Below are positions 8,584-17,892 of a stretch of DNA of 64,000 bases, piece by piece. How positions within the stretch are numbered: position 1 is the first letter of the stretch; each line of letters starts with the position of its first letter. The notes under the pieces were generated by a model, which saw only the letters and a list, made by a program, of their open reading frames with translations, had not been told where the DNA came from and did no database searches. The translations under genes were made by a program, and so were the position numbers. Location: assembly GCF_014645795.1 (NCBI RefSeq), contig NZ_BMMK01000015.1, positions 95,476 to 159,475 of the forward strand, in the 5' to 3' direction. This DNA is from Longimycelium tulufanense (GTDB lineage: Bacteria > Actinomycetota > Actinomycetes > Mycobacteriales > Pseudonocardiaceae).

Positions 8584-9765
8584 ATGCGTCCGGCCAGACG
8601 GGTGCGCCGAGCACGTTGCGGTCTGCCGATGGTGGTGGCCCTGCTGTTCCTCGGCTGCGCTCCCGCCCCCCGGCCCAGCGAGATGGGGGAGCCCGTCCCC
8701 GCCCCGGGACTGCGCGGGGCCGCCGAGTCGATCACGATCGTGGCCAGCGGTGACGTCCTGATCCACCAGGGCGGTGTGCTGGTTCGCCAGGCCGCGGCCG
8801 CCGGCCGGCAGAAGGGAACCGGCTACGACTTCGATCCCGTCTACGCGCAGATCGCGCCCCTGGTGCGGGACGCCGACCTCGCGATCTGCCACCTGGAAAC
8901 CCCGCTGGCACCCGCCCATGGCCCCTTCACCGGGTATCCGACCTTCTCGGTGCAGCCACAGATCGTCGACGCCCTCCGTGCCGCCGGGTACGACACCTGC
9001 TCCACGGCGTCCAACCACACCCTCGACGCCGGCTTCGCCGGCCTGACCCGGACCCTGGACATCCTCGACGCCAAGCAGCTGCGACACACCGGCAGCTTCC
9101 GTACCGAGGCCGACAGCAGAAGGCCGCTGCTGCTCGACATCCGCGGGGTCAAGGTCGCCCAGATCTCCTGGACCTATGGGCTCAACGGCATCCCCAAGCC
9201 CGAGGGCAAGGAGTGGGCGGTCAACGTCTTCGACGCCGGGCCGCCGGACCTCAGCGGCCTGCTCACCGATGCCGCCCGGGCCCGTCGCGCCGGGGCCCAG
9301 ATCGTCATCGCCAGCGTCCACTGCTGCACCGAGTACACCCACGACCCGGGACCGGCCCAGCTGGACATCGCCCGAGGACTCCTCGGATCACCCGATGTCG
9401 ACCTCGTCCTCGGCCACCACGCGCACGTCGTCCAGCCGTTCGAACGGATCAACGGCAAATGGGTCATCTACGGTCTGGGCAACCAGGTCGCCGAACAGGG
9501 CCGCGGCCCCACCGAGGACTCACTCCTGGCCCGCTTCACCCTCACCCGCGGCCCCGATGGCCGCTACACCACCACGAAGGCCGAGGCCATCCCGACCTGG
9601 ATCCAGCTGTCGGGCGGGCCGGCCACCATCGTCAACACCGCGGTCGGCCGCGATGACACCACAACACCGCAACGTTCCGCACACGCCGCCTCCTACCAGC
9701 GCGTCGTCGACGTCCTGAATCGTCGCGGCGCCCTCCGCCAGGGGCTCACCATCACCGGCAGCTGA
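8584..9765 (+). CDS. CapA-family (poly-gamma-glutamate capsule-like) lipoprotein
   Basis: Exported lipoprotein of 393 residues with the CapA metallophosphatase-like fold. The signal ends LLFLGCAP (lipobox LGC). Conserved blocks are ITIVASGDVLIHQGG, DLAICHLETPL, STASNHTLDAG, IVIASVHCCTEYTHDPGP and LVLGHHAHVVQPFERINGKW, which supply the Asp/His/Asn ligands of the fold. In Bacillus CapA belongs to the poly-gamma-glutamate capsule system, but no capB or capC homolog is nearby and most actinobacterial members have unknown roles. I chose ATG 8584 since the signal peptide begins there; the frame is open upstream to 8314 without signal-like features. It lies just after the TnpB relic. Confidence 0.85.
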   Translation: MRPARRVRRARCGLPMVVALLFLGCAPAPRPSEMGEPVPAPGLRGAAESITIVASGDVLIHQGGVLVRQAAAAGRQKGTGYDFDPVYAQIAPLVRDADLAICHLETPLAPAHGPFTGYPTFSVQPQIVDALRAAGYDTCSTASNHTLDAGFAGLTRTLDILDAKQLRHTGSFRTEADSRRPLLLDIRGVKVAQISWTYGLNGIPKPEGKEWAVNVFDAGPPDLSGLLTDAARARRAGAQIVIASVHCCTEYTHDPGPAQLDIARGLLGSPDVDLVLGHHAHVVQPFERINGKWVIYGLGNQVAEQGRGPTEDSLLARFTLTRGPDGRYTTTKAEAIPTWIQLSGGPATIVNTAVGRDDTTTPQRSAHAASYQRVVDVLNRRGALRQGLTITGS

Positions 9766-9779
9766 CCTCGACCGAGGTC
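9764..9779. terminator. Short hairpin between convergent genes
   Basis: GACCTCGACCGAGGTC (9764-9779) is a near-perfect palindrome immediately after the CapA-like stop and before the convergent HAD gene. A minimal bidirectional terminator is possible. Confidence 0.3.
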
Positions 9780-9837
9780 GGTTGAGCAGCGGCACGCCAT
9801 AGCTCGCCGCCCCGACATTGGCCGTGACGGCCCGCGG

Positions 9838-10527
9838 CTACCAGGCCGCGCCAGGGTCACCGAGCGAGAGCAGCCCACGCACCACGTTGACCAGATCCGG
9901 CCCGGTGACATCCGGCTGGTCGAACAGCTCGCTCCACCGCCTCTCCAACCTGCTCACCCAGCCGGTGAGCAGGCCGGCGCGGTGGGCACCGTGGACGTCC
10001 CAGTTGTGGGCGGCCACCAACGCCAACCGTTCGGGAGCGACCCCACAAGCCGTCGCGGCGTGCCGGTACGGATCCGGTGCCGGCTTCCAGCGGCGCACCG
10101 CATCCACCGACACCACCTGCTCGACCAGCTCGTCCAAGCCCGAGCGGCGCAGCAGCGTGCTCGTGGTCTGCGCGGAACCGTTGGTGAGCGTGATGACCCG
10201 GACGCCACCATCCCGGGCGACCCGCATCGCCTCCGCGACATCGGCATGCGGCTCCAGACCGGCGAAACCGGTCACCACCTCACGCGCGTCCTCCGCGGAC
10301 AGCGCATCCCCTGCCAGCGCCCGCAGCGTGTCCACGGCGATTTCGGCGAACGGGCGATAGGCCCCGCTGGCGGACAACGCGAAGCCGTCCCGAAGCAGCC
10401 TGGTGAACCACGGCCGGAGCAGCTCGGGTGGCTGTCCCACTTGTTGGAGTCGTTCGCCGAGCGGCTCCAACGGGAACAACGTCTCGATGACGTCGAACGC
10501 GATGACTGACGGACGCTCCACAACCAT
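9838..10527 (-). CDS. HAD-family haloacid dehalogenase type II-like hydrolase
   Basis: Cytosolic HAD hydrolase of about 229 residues. Motif I is AFDVIETLF (nucleophile Asp), motif II ITLTNGS, motif III RRWKPAPDPY (Lys), and motif IV AAHNWDVHGA, the arrangement of L-2-haloacid dehalogenases and related proteins. The residue after the motif I DV pair is Ile where Asn is common in this subgroup (FDVNETLF), which may alter activity. The start is ambiguous: ATG 10527 or GTG 10533. The substrate cannot be predicted; many members are not dehalogenases. It is convergent with the CapA-like gene and has no obvious operon partner. Confidence 0.82.
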   Translation of the reverse strand: MVVERPSVIAFDVIETLFPLEPLGERLQQVGQPPELLRPWFTRLLRDGFALSASGAYRPFAEIAVDTLRALAGDALSAEDAREVVTGFAGLEPHADVAEAMRVARDGGVRVITLTNGSAQTTSTLLRRSGLDELVEQVVSVDAVRRWKPAPDPYRHAATACGVAPERLALVAAHNWDVHGAHRAGLLTGWVSRLERRWSELFDQPDVTGPDLVNVVRGLLSLGDPGAAW

Positions 10528-11275
10528 GACCACCTACCTGGACGGGCGAGGGGTAACCCTGCCAGCATCGCCCGGCCAGCGAATTTCGGCACGTCATGAT
10601 GCCCCAGGTCATATGGTGGTCCCATTCGGTGTCTTCGCAGACCCGCACAGAGCGGTAGCCGAGACCGGAAACTCCCTTCGAGCGCTGGACCAGGCCGGGA
10701 CAACGGCCTCACCACCGCAGTGCGCGGGCAGACACACGACACCGTCCGTACTGCCGATGCAACGTGGAACCGCGACGGCCCCTACCAGACAGCTCGGGGC
10801 TGCTGGCGAGACCGGAGACACGAGGGAGCTGTGGCGTCCACTCGCGACCGTCGCGGGTGCCGTCCCGCAGGCGGTACGGTTGCTCCAGCAGATATCCCTT
10901 GGCGTATCGGGTAATTCTGCTCAGCGCCGAGCGGAAGGCGGTGGTGGTTCCGGTCTGTCTCAGGGATACGGTGCCGTTGTAGGGGTGGTCGCGCAGGATA
11001 CGAATCGATCCGGTGAGTGGCAATCACTGACGTGTCTTGTGCTGGACATCCCGCCTCGTGCACACCCTGTCGTTTTCTGCGTTCCTTTGTGGCGGGTTGA
11101 ATCGCCGCATGCGACTAAGGGCCGGGCTTGCTGCGACCCCGTCGTCATTCGTCGTACGCAATGCAATATCCTCGAGGGAAGTCGCGTCGGACATCGTCCG
11201 GGTCGGGCTTCCCTCGACTGGCGTTGTCGTGCTCGTGCCTTTCCGGTGCGGTTGCCCCGCAATGAGGCGGGTTCG
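10528..11275. other. Intergenic region, no gene supported
   Basis: About 750 bases. A minus-strand frame at 10709-11023 encodes 104 residues but has only a TTG codon directly after a stop and no ribosome-binding site. No recognisable domain or RNA. Possible decayed DNA. Confidence 0.4.
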
Positions 11276-11707
11276 TCACTGGCCGGGGGCGCGGAACATG
11301 ACTTGGTGGACGGCAGGGGCCGGCTCGGCCTCGTCCGCCCGCCGATTGGTCACGCGGTGCTCAGGTGTCTCCTCAGGCTCTCCAGACTCTGCCGTCGCAG
11401 CGGGCGCGGTGGACTCCGCGGCCTGGCCGTCGCTGGCCTCGGTAGGCTCCAGCGCCCGGCGGGCCTGCTTGATCCACATCAGCCACATGGCCTCGTCGCG
11501 ACTGCCGTTCACCTCCGCGCGGAGGGTGGACAACGCCGAGCGCACGCGCGCGGCCAGCACCGCGTCCTCGCGGACCTCGGCCCAGGTCCGGCGTGCCTCG
11601 GTGTCGTGCTGCTTGACGAGGTGACGCACCGCGTCGACCAGCTCCTCCCGGGGCAGGGTCGACCAGCGCTCGATGAGATCGGGCTTTGCGGACACGTTGT
11701 GAATCAT
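11276..11707 (-). CDS. Hypothetical acidic helical protein
   Basis: Protein of about 140 residues, unrecognised. The first two thirds are predicted helical (LPREELVDAVRHLVKQHDTE, then RRTWAEVREDAVLAARVRSA) and the last 40 residues are low-complexity Ala/Glu/Pro-rich. Codon use is strongly coding-like. GGAGG directly abuts ATG 11707; a GTG at 11695 lies 12 bases from it and may be the real start. It stands alone between two non-coding stretches. No function can be assigned. Confidence 0.6.
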   Translation of the reverse strand: MIHNVSAKPDLIERWSTLPREELVDAVRHLVKQHDTEARRTWAEVREDAVLAARVRSALSTLRAEVNGSRDEAMWLMWIKQARRALEPTEASDGQAAESTAPAATAESGEPEETPEHRVTNRRADEAEPAPAVHQVMFRAPGQ

Positions 11708-12876
11708 CCTCCATCTGCTGGGCGGAACCTTCCCCAGCCCGGCAGGCGGTTGTGACAGGTGCCACAGGCTTTTGGGGTAGGTTCCCTGGATATGTTACTC
11801 CCCTGGGTAGTCCGATGTCGCAGCCACCATTGCGTCGGACCTGGTGGATGCTGGCCACTTCCCGGTAGCTGCGTATTGGTTCGGCAGTGAGAAGTGTGCC
11901 GGGAAATGGTGTCGTCCATGTGACATCGCATCAGTGCTCCCCGGTGCTGGGCCCGCTCGTCCCTCGGGCCTCGTGGACGGAGTCTGGGTGTGGCGGCAGT
12001 CCGTTGTCACCGTCTACCCGTCGAACTGCTCATCCAATCCGGTGGGTCCTGCAACACATCTTCGCCCAGGCGGGTCGCCGCGATGAGCGTATTGCGGACC
12101 ACTTCCTTCGGTGACTGCGTCCGTTTCCCCTCTCAACGGTCTCGTGGAACCACGACTGCGGAGACACACCCAACGCCGCAACGAGAAGGCGGAGTCGGGC
12201 AACGGTACGTTCGTACCGCTGTGCCCCGACGACGACCACGGGGCGAAGCGGGGGAACCGTGGCTCGGCCAGGGGCCGAACGACAGCGTTTTGCCAGCCAT
12301 ACGTGCAGGTCACGGGCAGGCCGGACGGCACGCTGTCTGCCGCCGTTCGGGCTGTATCTCCCGTGGTCACGTCCGGTGACGACCGGGTGCCAACCGGTGC
12401 CGGCCCGCCGGCCCCCGCCACCGAAAAGACAGCGGCCTTCACGTTTTGGTCTGGCGTTGGATTGCGTCACGTCCCCTGCTCCGACCCGCATCTCACGACG
12501 TTCGGGGCCGAGACCTGGACAGGGTTGTTGGGCATGACTTGTCACAGCGATTATTCACCGTTGGCCACCAACCTCGATCCGGTGGGTGCACTGTGAGCGC
12601 AGGCCGCCTCGACCCGAAGTGGAACGTTGCCCACTCACGTTCTCCACAGTTCCATGACAACGTCGGCGTCGAGGCGCGGGCAGCTCAGCCTGCATCACCC
12701 ACAGTGCCGCAGTGTTTCCCCAATCAAACTCCCCCGCCGGCGTGAGATCAACCGGAGTGGAATTGCTGCTCTCGGTAACCGTGGCGCGCCCTTCGGTAAT
12801 CGCGGCCGCCTGGTACCCGGCTGTGGGCCCCCTGGATCCGTCCACCAGACAGTCCACGTAGCGCCCGAGCGGCCCG
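11708..12876. other. Long gene-poor interval
   Basis: About 1.17 kb without a gene I can support. Frames of 130-160 codons exist on both strands (for example plus 12111-12596) but lack ribosome-binding sites, conserved motifs and coding third-position bias. The sequence may be a degraded insertion. Confidence 0.4.
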
Positions 12877-14079
12877 TCACAGGTTGAAGACCCGGCGAGC
12901 CGTCTCCCCGAGGATGTTCCGCTTGCCCTCGGCGCTGAGGAAGGGAATGCCCATGATGCGGCCCGGCACGTCGAAGTCCCAGTGCGGCCAGTCCGAGGAG
13001 TACATGAGGGTGTGCTCGGCGTCCATGGCACGGAACGTCGACTCCAACAGCCCCATGTCGGTGATCTCCAGGGGCTGGGCGGTGTAGTACATCGCCCGCA
13101 TGTAGTCGCTGGGACGCTTCGTCAACAGGGGAGCGTCTGACTGGCGCATCAGGTATTCGTGGTCCAGCCGCTGCATCATGAACGGGACCCAGGCGATCCC
13201 GCTCTCGATCCAGATGGTCCGCAACCCTGGGAAACGTTCGGGAATCCCATTGATGATCCAGTTCGTCAGGTGCGTCATGTTGCAGGTGACGAACGACATC
13301 GCGTGCACCGACAGGAAGCGGTTCATGGTGCTGGTCATGAAGTCGCCCCAGGTGGGACCGGCATGGAACCCGATCGGCATCCCGACCCGCTCCAGCTCGC
13401 CGTAGACCTTCATGTACTGGTTGCGGTGTACTCCGGTGTGCCGCTGGCTGGTCACCAGGAACCCGATGACATCGGGGTGGTCGGCGTATCGCCGGATCGT
13501 TTCCAGGCAGGCGTCCGGATCCTCGAACGGCAACCCGAGCATGGTCTTGATGCGACTGTCCGTGCCGAGGATGTTCTCGGTGAACCAGCGGTTGTAGGCG
13601 AGCATGAGCTGGGTGGCGATCCGCGGGTGCGGGTGCAGGCCGATCTCGAGCATCGGCTGCGGGAACACCACCTGCACGTCGATGCTCATCGCGTCCATGG
13701 CCCGGCGGACCAGGGTCACGTCCCGGTGCACGTCGGTCTCGGCGACCGGCTCGGCCAGCGCGGCCTGGTGCGGGATGCGCCCGGCCACGTCCTGCAGCGT
13801 CAGCCCGGCCATGTGGTTGTGCAGTGCGAGGTGGCTGGCCTGCGGCCAGTTCAGGACGAGCTGGTGCGCGATGTCGCGCACCACCGGATCCTCCAGGTAG
13901 TCGACGATTTCGGGCCAGGAGTCCAGTTCGACGTGGTGGGAGTCGACGTCGACGATGAGATAGTCGTCCAGGCCGTAGTACTCGGTGTCCCGACGCGCGT
14001 TGGCCAGGATGTCCCGGGTGTCGGTGCGTGTGGTGATCTCCTGGGTGGGATGTGGTGTGACCCCGTCAGTCGGCGGCAT
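12877..14079 (-). CDS. Amidohydrolase-family protein (ACMSD-like)
   Basis: Metal-dependent TIM-barrel hydrolase or decarboxylase of 400 residues from the amidohydrolase-2/ACMSD group. It starts with the strand YLIVDVDSHHVELDSWPEI, carrying the histidine of the first metal site, continues through MPIGFHAGPTWG (metal His) and ends with the motif YSSDWPHWDFD (Asp ligand). ACMSD-like members decarboxylate aromatic acids or hydrolyse lactones and amides; the substrate here is unknown. Downstream in transcription from a small protein, a Rieske ferredoxin and probably the MDR dehydrogenase, it fits an aromatic or xenobiotic catabolic or tailoring operon. The gap to the small-protein gene is about 50 bases. 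Confidence 0.85.
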   Translation of the reverse strand: MPPTDGVTPHPTQEITTRTDTRDILANARRDTEYYGLDDYLIVDVDSHHVELDSWPEIVDYLEDPVVRDIAHQLVLNWPQASHLALHNHMAGLTLQDVAGRIPHQAALAEPVAETDVHRDVTLVRRAMDAMSIDVQVVFPQPMLEIGLHPHPRIATQLMLAYNRWFTENILGTDSRIKTMLGLPFEDPDACLETIRRYADHPDVIGFLVTSQRHTGVHRNQYMKVYGELERVGMPIGFHAGPTWGDFMTSTMNRFLSVHAMSFVTCNMTHLTNWIINGIPERFPGLRTIWIESGIAWVPFMMQRLDHEYLMRQSDAPLLTKRPSDYMRAMYYTAQPLEITDMGLLESTFRAMDAEHTLMYSSDWPHWDFDVPGRIMGIPFLSAEGKRNILGETARRVFNL

Positions 14080-14131
14080 GGTGTCCTCGGGTTCGGCTCG
14101 GCGCCCTTCGGGCAGGTGCGACGGGATCCGG

Positions 14132-14446
14132 TTAGTGGTGGACAGGGGTGCTGCGGGAGAACCAGACCGCCATCTCGAACGGGGTCAGGTTCTGTGCCCG
14201 CAGCAGGGCACACGCCAGCACCACGCACTCGGTGGTGGAAACCTGCTCGGTGACTGGCGGGATCTCCTGGCCGGTCTGCTCCGTGGCAGCGGCGTACAGC
14301 CGGACCGCGCTGCTCACCAACTCTCGGAGGTTCTCCGGGGCCACCTGGTTGGCCGTGCCCTTGGCGAGCACGTCCTCGGTGAAGTCCCGCAGCTGCCGGG
14401 CGAGCGTGCCGGCGTCGACGCCGGTCCTGGTCTCAGCAGGTGACAT
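14132..14446 (-). CDS. Small unknown protein between Rieske and amidohydrolase genes
   Basis: 104-residue helical protein I do not recognise. ATG 14446 overlaps the Rieske gene stop (14433-14435) by 14 bases, so translation is probably coupled. Sequence landmarks are ARQLRDFTEDVLAKG, LRELVSSAVRLYAAATEQ and ECVVLACALLRAQNLTPFEM. Its place between a ferredoxin and a hydrolase suggests an accessory or structural role in the same enzyme system. Confidence 0.65.
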   Translation of the reverse strand: MSPAETRTGVDAGTLARQLRDFTEDVLAKGTANQVAPENLRELVSSAVRLYAAATEQTGQEIPPVTEQVSTTECVVLACALLRAQNLTPFEMAVWFSRSTPVHH

Positions 14447-14849
14447 AGATCGTTCCCTCTCGCTCCTCGACCGGAAACGCGCGGAGCCGGAAGCTCGGGT
14501 CACCGGCGTGTATTCCGGTGGTGATGCTGTACTCGAAGCCGTGCCAGGGGCACACGATGTGCATGTCGGTCTCGTCGAAGGTCAGACCGATGGCTTGCTT
14601 GGCGTCGTCGAGCCGCTCTCGTACCCGGGGGACGATGCGCCCCTGGCAGACCGGGCCGCCCTGGTGTGCGCAGATGTTCTCGTAGGCGTACAGCACGCCG
14701 TCGAGGCGGAAGATGCCGATCGTCGTCCCTTCGATGTCGACGATGTACCGGCCCCGCTCCGGAACCAGGTCGCTCGAGCCGATCTCGTGCTGAACGGCAG
14801 ACACTTCGGATCCCGGTTTCATGTGGACCATCCGATTCGTCAGCAGCAC
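14433..14849 (-). CDS. Rieske [2Fe-2S] ferredoxin-like protein
   Basis: Soluble Rieske protein of about 138 residues. The cluster ligands are clear: Cys60 and His62 in CAHQGGPVC and Cys100 and His103 in CPWHGFEY (numbering from GTG 14849). It resembles ferredoxins or stand-alone Rieske subunits that pass electrons to an oxygenase. No oxygenase large subunit is present nearby, so its partner must be elsewhere, or it serves the neighbouring hydrolase in an unusual way. The start is uncertain: GTG 14849, ATG 14831 or ATG 14822. It overlaps the downstream small gene. Confidence 0.85.
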   Translation of the reverse strand: MLLTNRMVHMKPGSEVSAVQHEIGSSDLVPERGRYIVDIEGTTIGIFRLDGVLYAYENICAHQGGPVCQGRIVPRVRERLDDAKQAIGLTFDETDMHIVCPWHGFEYSITTGIHAGDPSFRLRAFPVEEREGTIYVTC

Positions 14850-14985
14850 ACACGTACCTGGCTGTGCTCACGAGGGCGAGGTCAGATGACTCGAAGCTAG
14901 GCATCCACACCCGGGCCGGCAAGCGGACACGCGTCACCAACACGAGTGGTCGGGGAAAGGTTGGAAACTTTGCCGGGCCGACATG

Positions 14986-16017
14986 TCATGCCTGGTCGCG
15001 GGTGGCGACGAGCTTGCGGCCGGGTTCGAGCATCGCTTCCGGCAGGTCCTGCCATGCGACGTCGTGGGAGTAGACGACCGAGGGCTGGACCAGGCCGCGC
15101 CTGATCGCAGTCAGGACATCGGGCACGTATGGCGCGTTGTTGGCGCGTGCGATACGAAGGGTGATTCCGTAGTAGAACATCTGGTAGGTCGGTACGGACA
15201 CGTCGCCGAAGAGCCCGCCAAGACTCTCGACGACACCTTCCGGTGCCGCGAGGTCGATCCCGCGACGCAGCCACTCGGCGTTGCCTCCGGACACCTCGAT
15301 CACGAGCTCGAAGCGTCCTCCGGCGGGATCTGGTGGAGAGTCGAGCACCGTGGTCGCACCCAGCGTTTCGGCCAGCGCTCGGTTGTCCGCGTTGCGGTCG
15401 ACATACACCACCTGCTCGGCACCATAGGCGGCAGCGAAAGCAACCTGGTACAGCCCGCTTGCACCCCAGGACAACACCAGCACCTTCCGGCGGCCAGCAT
15501 CACGAACCTGCCGTACCGCGACATCATGCGTGGTGCCCAGAACGTCGTACGCCGCTATGCATTCGTACGGATCGACCTCTGGCGGGATACGGGTCAACAT
15601 CGCGTCCGCGTAGGGAACCCGGACCACGTCGTCGAACAGTCCACCCCAATCGCTGTTTATCGCCAGCCCGTAGAAGGCCCCGTAGAGAACCGACGTGCAG
15701 TGGGCGGTCCACCCTCGCCGGCATCGTTCACACCGTCCACATGAGATCGCCGGAGCGACCACCACCACATCGCCCGGGCGCACGCTGGTAACGGACTCAC
15801 CCACGGACACCACCTTCGCGACAGCCTCGTGTCCGAAGGCGAAGTCGCCCGGTAGCGGGCTCCGCCCGTCCAACACGGGCACGTCGAAGGGGCAACGCCC
15901 CGCCACGATCGGTGTCACCAAGGCATCCTCGGCGCCCTGCATCACCGGAACAGGCTTCTCCCGCCACTCCAGCTGCCCTGGCCCGACGAACCACAGGGAC
16001 CGCATCAGCTCCGCCAC
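14986..16017 (-). CDS. Zinc-dependent MDR alcohol dehydrogenase
   Basis: Medium-chain dehydrogenase of 343 residues. Catalytic zinc residues Cys42 (AGRCPFDVPVL) and His63-Glu64 (GHE) and the structural zinc quartet Cys93, Cys96, Cys99 and Cys107 are intact. The usual GxGxxG nucleotide loop is represented by the looser LSWGASGLYQVAFAAAYGA, followed by the acidic YVDRN, which favours NAD(H). GTG 16017 has GGAGG six bases upstream. It faces the HxlR gene across a 540-base intergenic region full of repeats, so it is the likely regulated target. Probable substrates are alcohols or aldehydes produced in the same operon; this is inference. Confidence 0.86.
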   Translation of the reverse strand: MAELMRSLWFVGPGQLEWREKPVPVMQGAEDALVTPIVAGRCPFDVPVLDGRSPLPGDFAFGHEAVAKVVSVGESVTSVRPGDVVVVAPAISCGRCERCRRGWTAHCTSVLYGAFYGLAINSDWGGLFDDVVRVPYADAMLTRIPPEVDPYECIAAYDVLGTTHDVAVRQVRDAGRRKVLVLSWGASGLYQVAFAAAYGAEQVVYVDRNADNRALAETLGATTVLDSPPDPAGGRFELVIEVSGGNAEWLRRGIDLAAPEGVVESLGGLFGDVSVPTYQMFYYGITLRIARANNAPYVPDVLTAIRRGLVQPSVVYSHDVAWQDLPEAMLEPGRKLVATRDQA

Positions 16018-16377
16018 AGCGCACCTCCGCGTTTCAGGCAGTCGTCGTCAAGTGTGCTCACGGGACGAGGCGCCCCGGGGCACGGAGCACCGATACGTGG
16101 GGGTCCGGCAGCCCCATCCGTTGTGCCGCAGTTGTTCGAGGTCCTCGCATCGGGAACAACACACCCGATCGAGGACCCGGTCACGAGGTGAAGGCGCTAC
16201 CCAGGGCGGGGCCGAGGTTCCGTTCGAACTCGCTGCGCATCGTGGTCAGGTCGGATGTCATCGCTTTGCCGCTCCGCTGCCATATCTGTCCCCGGGGGCG
16301 CGTCCTTGCCGCGTCCGTGCAGGCCGCCGGATCAGCCTTTGCCGATCCCGGGCTGGAGGCCAACGGCCCACCGGGTT

Positions 16378-16514
16378 GGATAGCTCACCCCTGGGCGCCG
16401 CTGGAAGCTATCCAATTGATAGCTACTCTCAAGTAGGCTAACGAAGGTTGGGGAAGTCAAGCACTGTGACCGGTATCATTCGAAGGGATAGCTGCTACCG
16501 GTTGGATAGCTATC
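16378..16514. promoter_or_regulatory. GATAGCT inverted-repeat operator array
   Basis: Repeated motif GGATAGCT: 16378-16385, 16486-16493 and within 16504-16514. At 16406-16424 it forms the perfect inverted repeat AGCTATC-CAATT-GATAGCT, and at 16505-16514 the self-complementary GATAGCTATC. The last lies 40 bases before the HxlR start. The array sits in the divergent region between the MDR dehydrogenase and HxlR genes and is the best candidate for HxlR binding and autoregulation. Confidence 0.65.
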
Positions 16515-16554
16515 GCGCTGTGGTGATGGCCGGTCCCAGGACGGGAGGTGTGCG

Positions 16555-16905
16555 GTGGCCGAGGAGGTCAGGCCGTACTGCCCCTATTACGCACGGGCGA
16601 TGGAGATGATCGGCCGCCGTTGGGCGGGTGCCGTGCTGCGCGCGCTGTGGACCGGAGCGACCCGGTTCAACGAGATCGCCGACGCGATCCCGGGCATGAC
16701 CGACCGGCTGCTGTCCCAGCGGCTGAAGGACCTGGAGGCGGATGGGCTCGTCGAGCGACACGTCCACCACACCAGGCCGGTGCGCATCGAGTACCGGCTC
16801 ACCGCGAAGGGGCGGTCGCTCGGCGACGTGTTGTTCACACTCAACCAGTGGGCGCTGGAGTGGATCACCCTCGAGGACGAGGCCACACGGCCCCGTTCCT
16901 CGTAG
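16555..16905 (+). CDS. HxlR-family transcriptional regulator
   Basis: Winged-helix regulator of 116 residues. The family start CPYYARAMEMIGRRWAGAVL is present with the conserved Cys9, which in several HxlR proteins senses oxidants or aldehydes. The helix-turn-helix (TRFNEIADAIPGMTDRLLSQ) and wing (HTRPVRIEYRLTAKG) are complete. GTG 16555 has GGGAGG seven bases upstream. It is divergent from the MDR dehydrogenase operon; the intervening GATAGCT repeats suggest it controls both directions. The inducer is unknown. Confidence 0.9.
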   Translation: MAEEVRPYCPYYARAMEMIGRRWAGAVLRALWTGATRFNEIADAIPGMTDRLLSQRLKDLEADGLVERHVHHTRPVRIEYRLTAKGRSLGDVLFTLNQWALEWITLEDEATRPRSS

Positions 16906-17280
16906 CCCTGGATCTGTCTCGCCCCGACGCCCCTGCTGCCGGAAACCGGACGGGGCCAGTCTGGATAGGTGAGCTGGTCGCGTGCCCGCATGGCGCGCTC
17001 GCGTCCAATCGTACGCAGACGCACCGCGGGGAGAGGCACTCGCCGCCTCGCCGGAGCTGTGCTGACAGCTGCGTAGCCGCTCGTGCATCCAGGAAAACCT
17101 CAATGCCGGGCCTGGGTGGGCGACAATCGGTCCGTGCTCGGCGTTGATCGCCCGGGCCGCGACGACGAAGATCGATGTCGACGAGGCTTCCGTGCTGGCG
17201 TCACCCGTTCCGGGCGACCTTAGGCGCTGCCGGAGTTCCGTTCACACCGTCCACACACGAGTGTCGTAATCTGTGGCGCC
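16906..17280. other. Intergenic region before the copper cluster
   Basis: 375 bases with no supported gene, RNA or clear repeat. The promoter of the gene at 17281 should lie at its right end. Confidence 0.35.
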
Positions 17281-17778
17281 GTGGCGGGAGCGAGCCGCTG
17301 TGTCCGGACCGCGCGAGGACTCCTCGCGCGGTTTGTTGTGGTCTTCGCCGCCATCGCAGGTTTCGCGCTACTGCACGCTCCGTCCTGCGCCGACGGGATG
17401 AGCGTCGCGACGCCCCACCCGGCCAAGCCCACGACGACCAGCCAGTCCGAGCATGCCGGGACGGCCCCGATGGTGGTGGCCGTGCCCGTCGTGCCCTGTC
17501 CCGGACAGGCCGTCCAGGCTCACACCGCCGGGTGCATGACGGGACAGCTGACGGAAGCCGCCCTCGGCGCGGGTGGGCGTGCCTCCGATCGCGGGGACCT
17601 TGGCGGGGTCCTCACCGCATGCCTGGTGTTCGTAATGTTCGTGCTCGTCGCCGTGGTAGGGCTGCGTTCGGCACTGGCTCGGGGCATCACCGTGCTGACT
17701 GCCGCCCGTGTCGCTGCCTCGCGGATGGCGTTCCGCCGTCCGGTGAGCCTCGCTGAACTCTGCGTGATGCGGACGTAG
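17281..17778 (+). CDS. Small membrane protein (DUF6153-like)
   Basis: 165-residue membrane protein. It has an N-terminal hydrophobic segment (ARFVVVFAAIAGFALLHAP), a Ser/Thr/His-containing external loop with two Cys (VPCPGQAVQAHTAGC), and a second membrane segment (LTACLVFVMFVLVAVVGL). It resembles small actinobacterial proteins often encoded beside copper or heavy-metal genes. GTG 17281 is the likely start, though the ribosome-binding site is poor. Its place just ahead of the SafE-like gene suggests a role in metal handling at the membrane, by context only. Confidence 0.6.
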   Translation: MAGASRCVRTARGLLARFVVVFAAIAGFALLHAPSCADGMSVATPHPAKPTTTSQSEHAGTAPMVVAVPVVPCPGQAVQAHTAGCMTGQLTEAALGAGGRASDRGDLGGVLTACLVFVMFVLVAVVGLRSALARGITVLTAARVAASRMAFRRPVSLAELCVMRT

Positions 17779-17892
17779 GAGACGTCTGCCCGGAGCACGA
17801 CCAGTTCTCGCCGTGCTCCCGGTTCGCACTCATCAGCTCGCCCGGTGCGCGCTGTCGACGCTCCTCTTTCCATTGTGTGGGAAGGCTTGTCC

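Noticed and set aside
10709..11023. Minus-strand 104-codon frame
   Set aside because: TTG start immediately after a stop, no ribosome-binding site, no recognised family.
12111..12596. Plus-strand 161-codon frame in the long gap
   Set aside because: No ribosome-binding site, motif or coding third-position bias.
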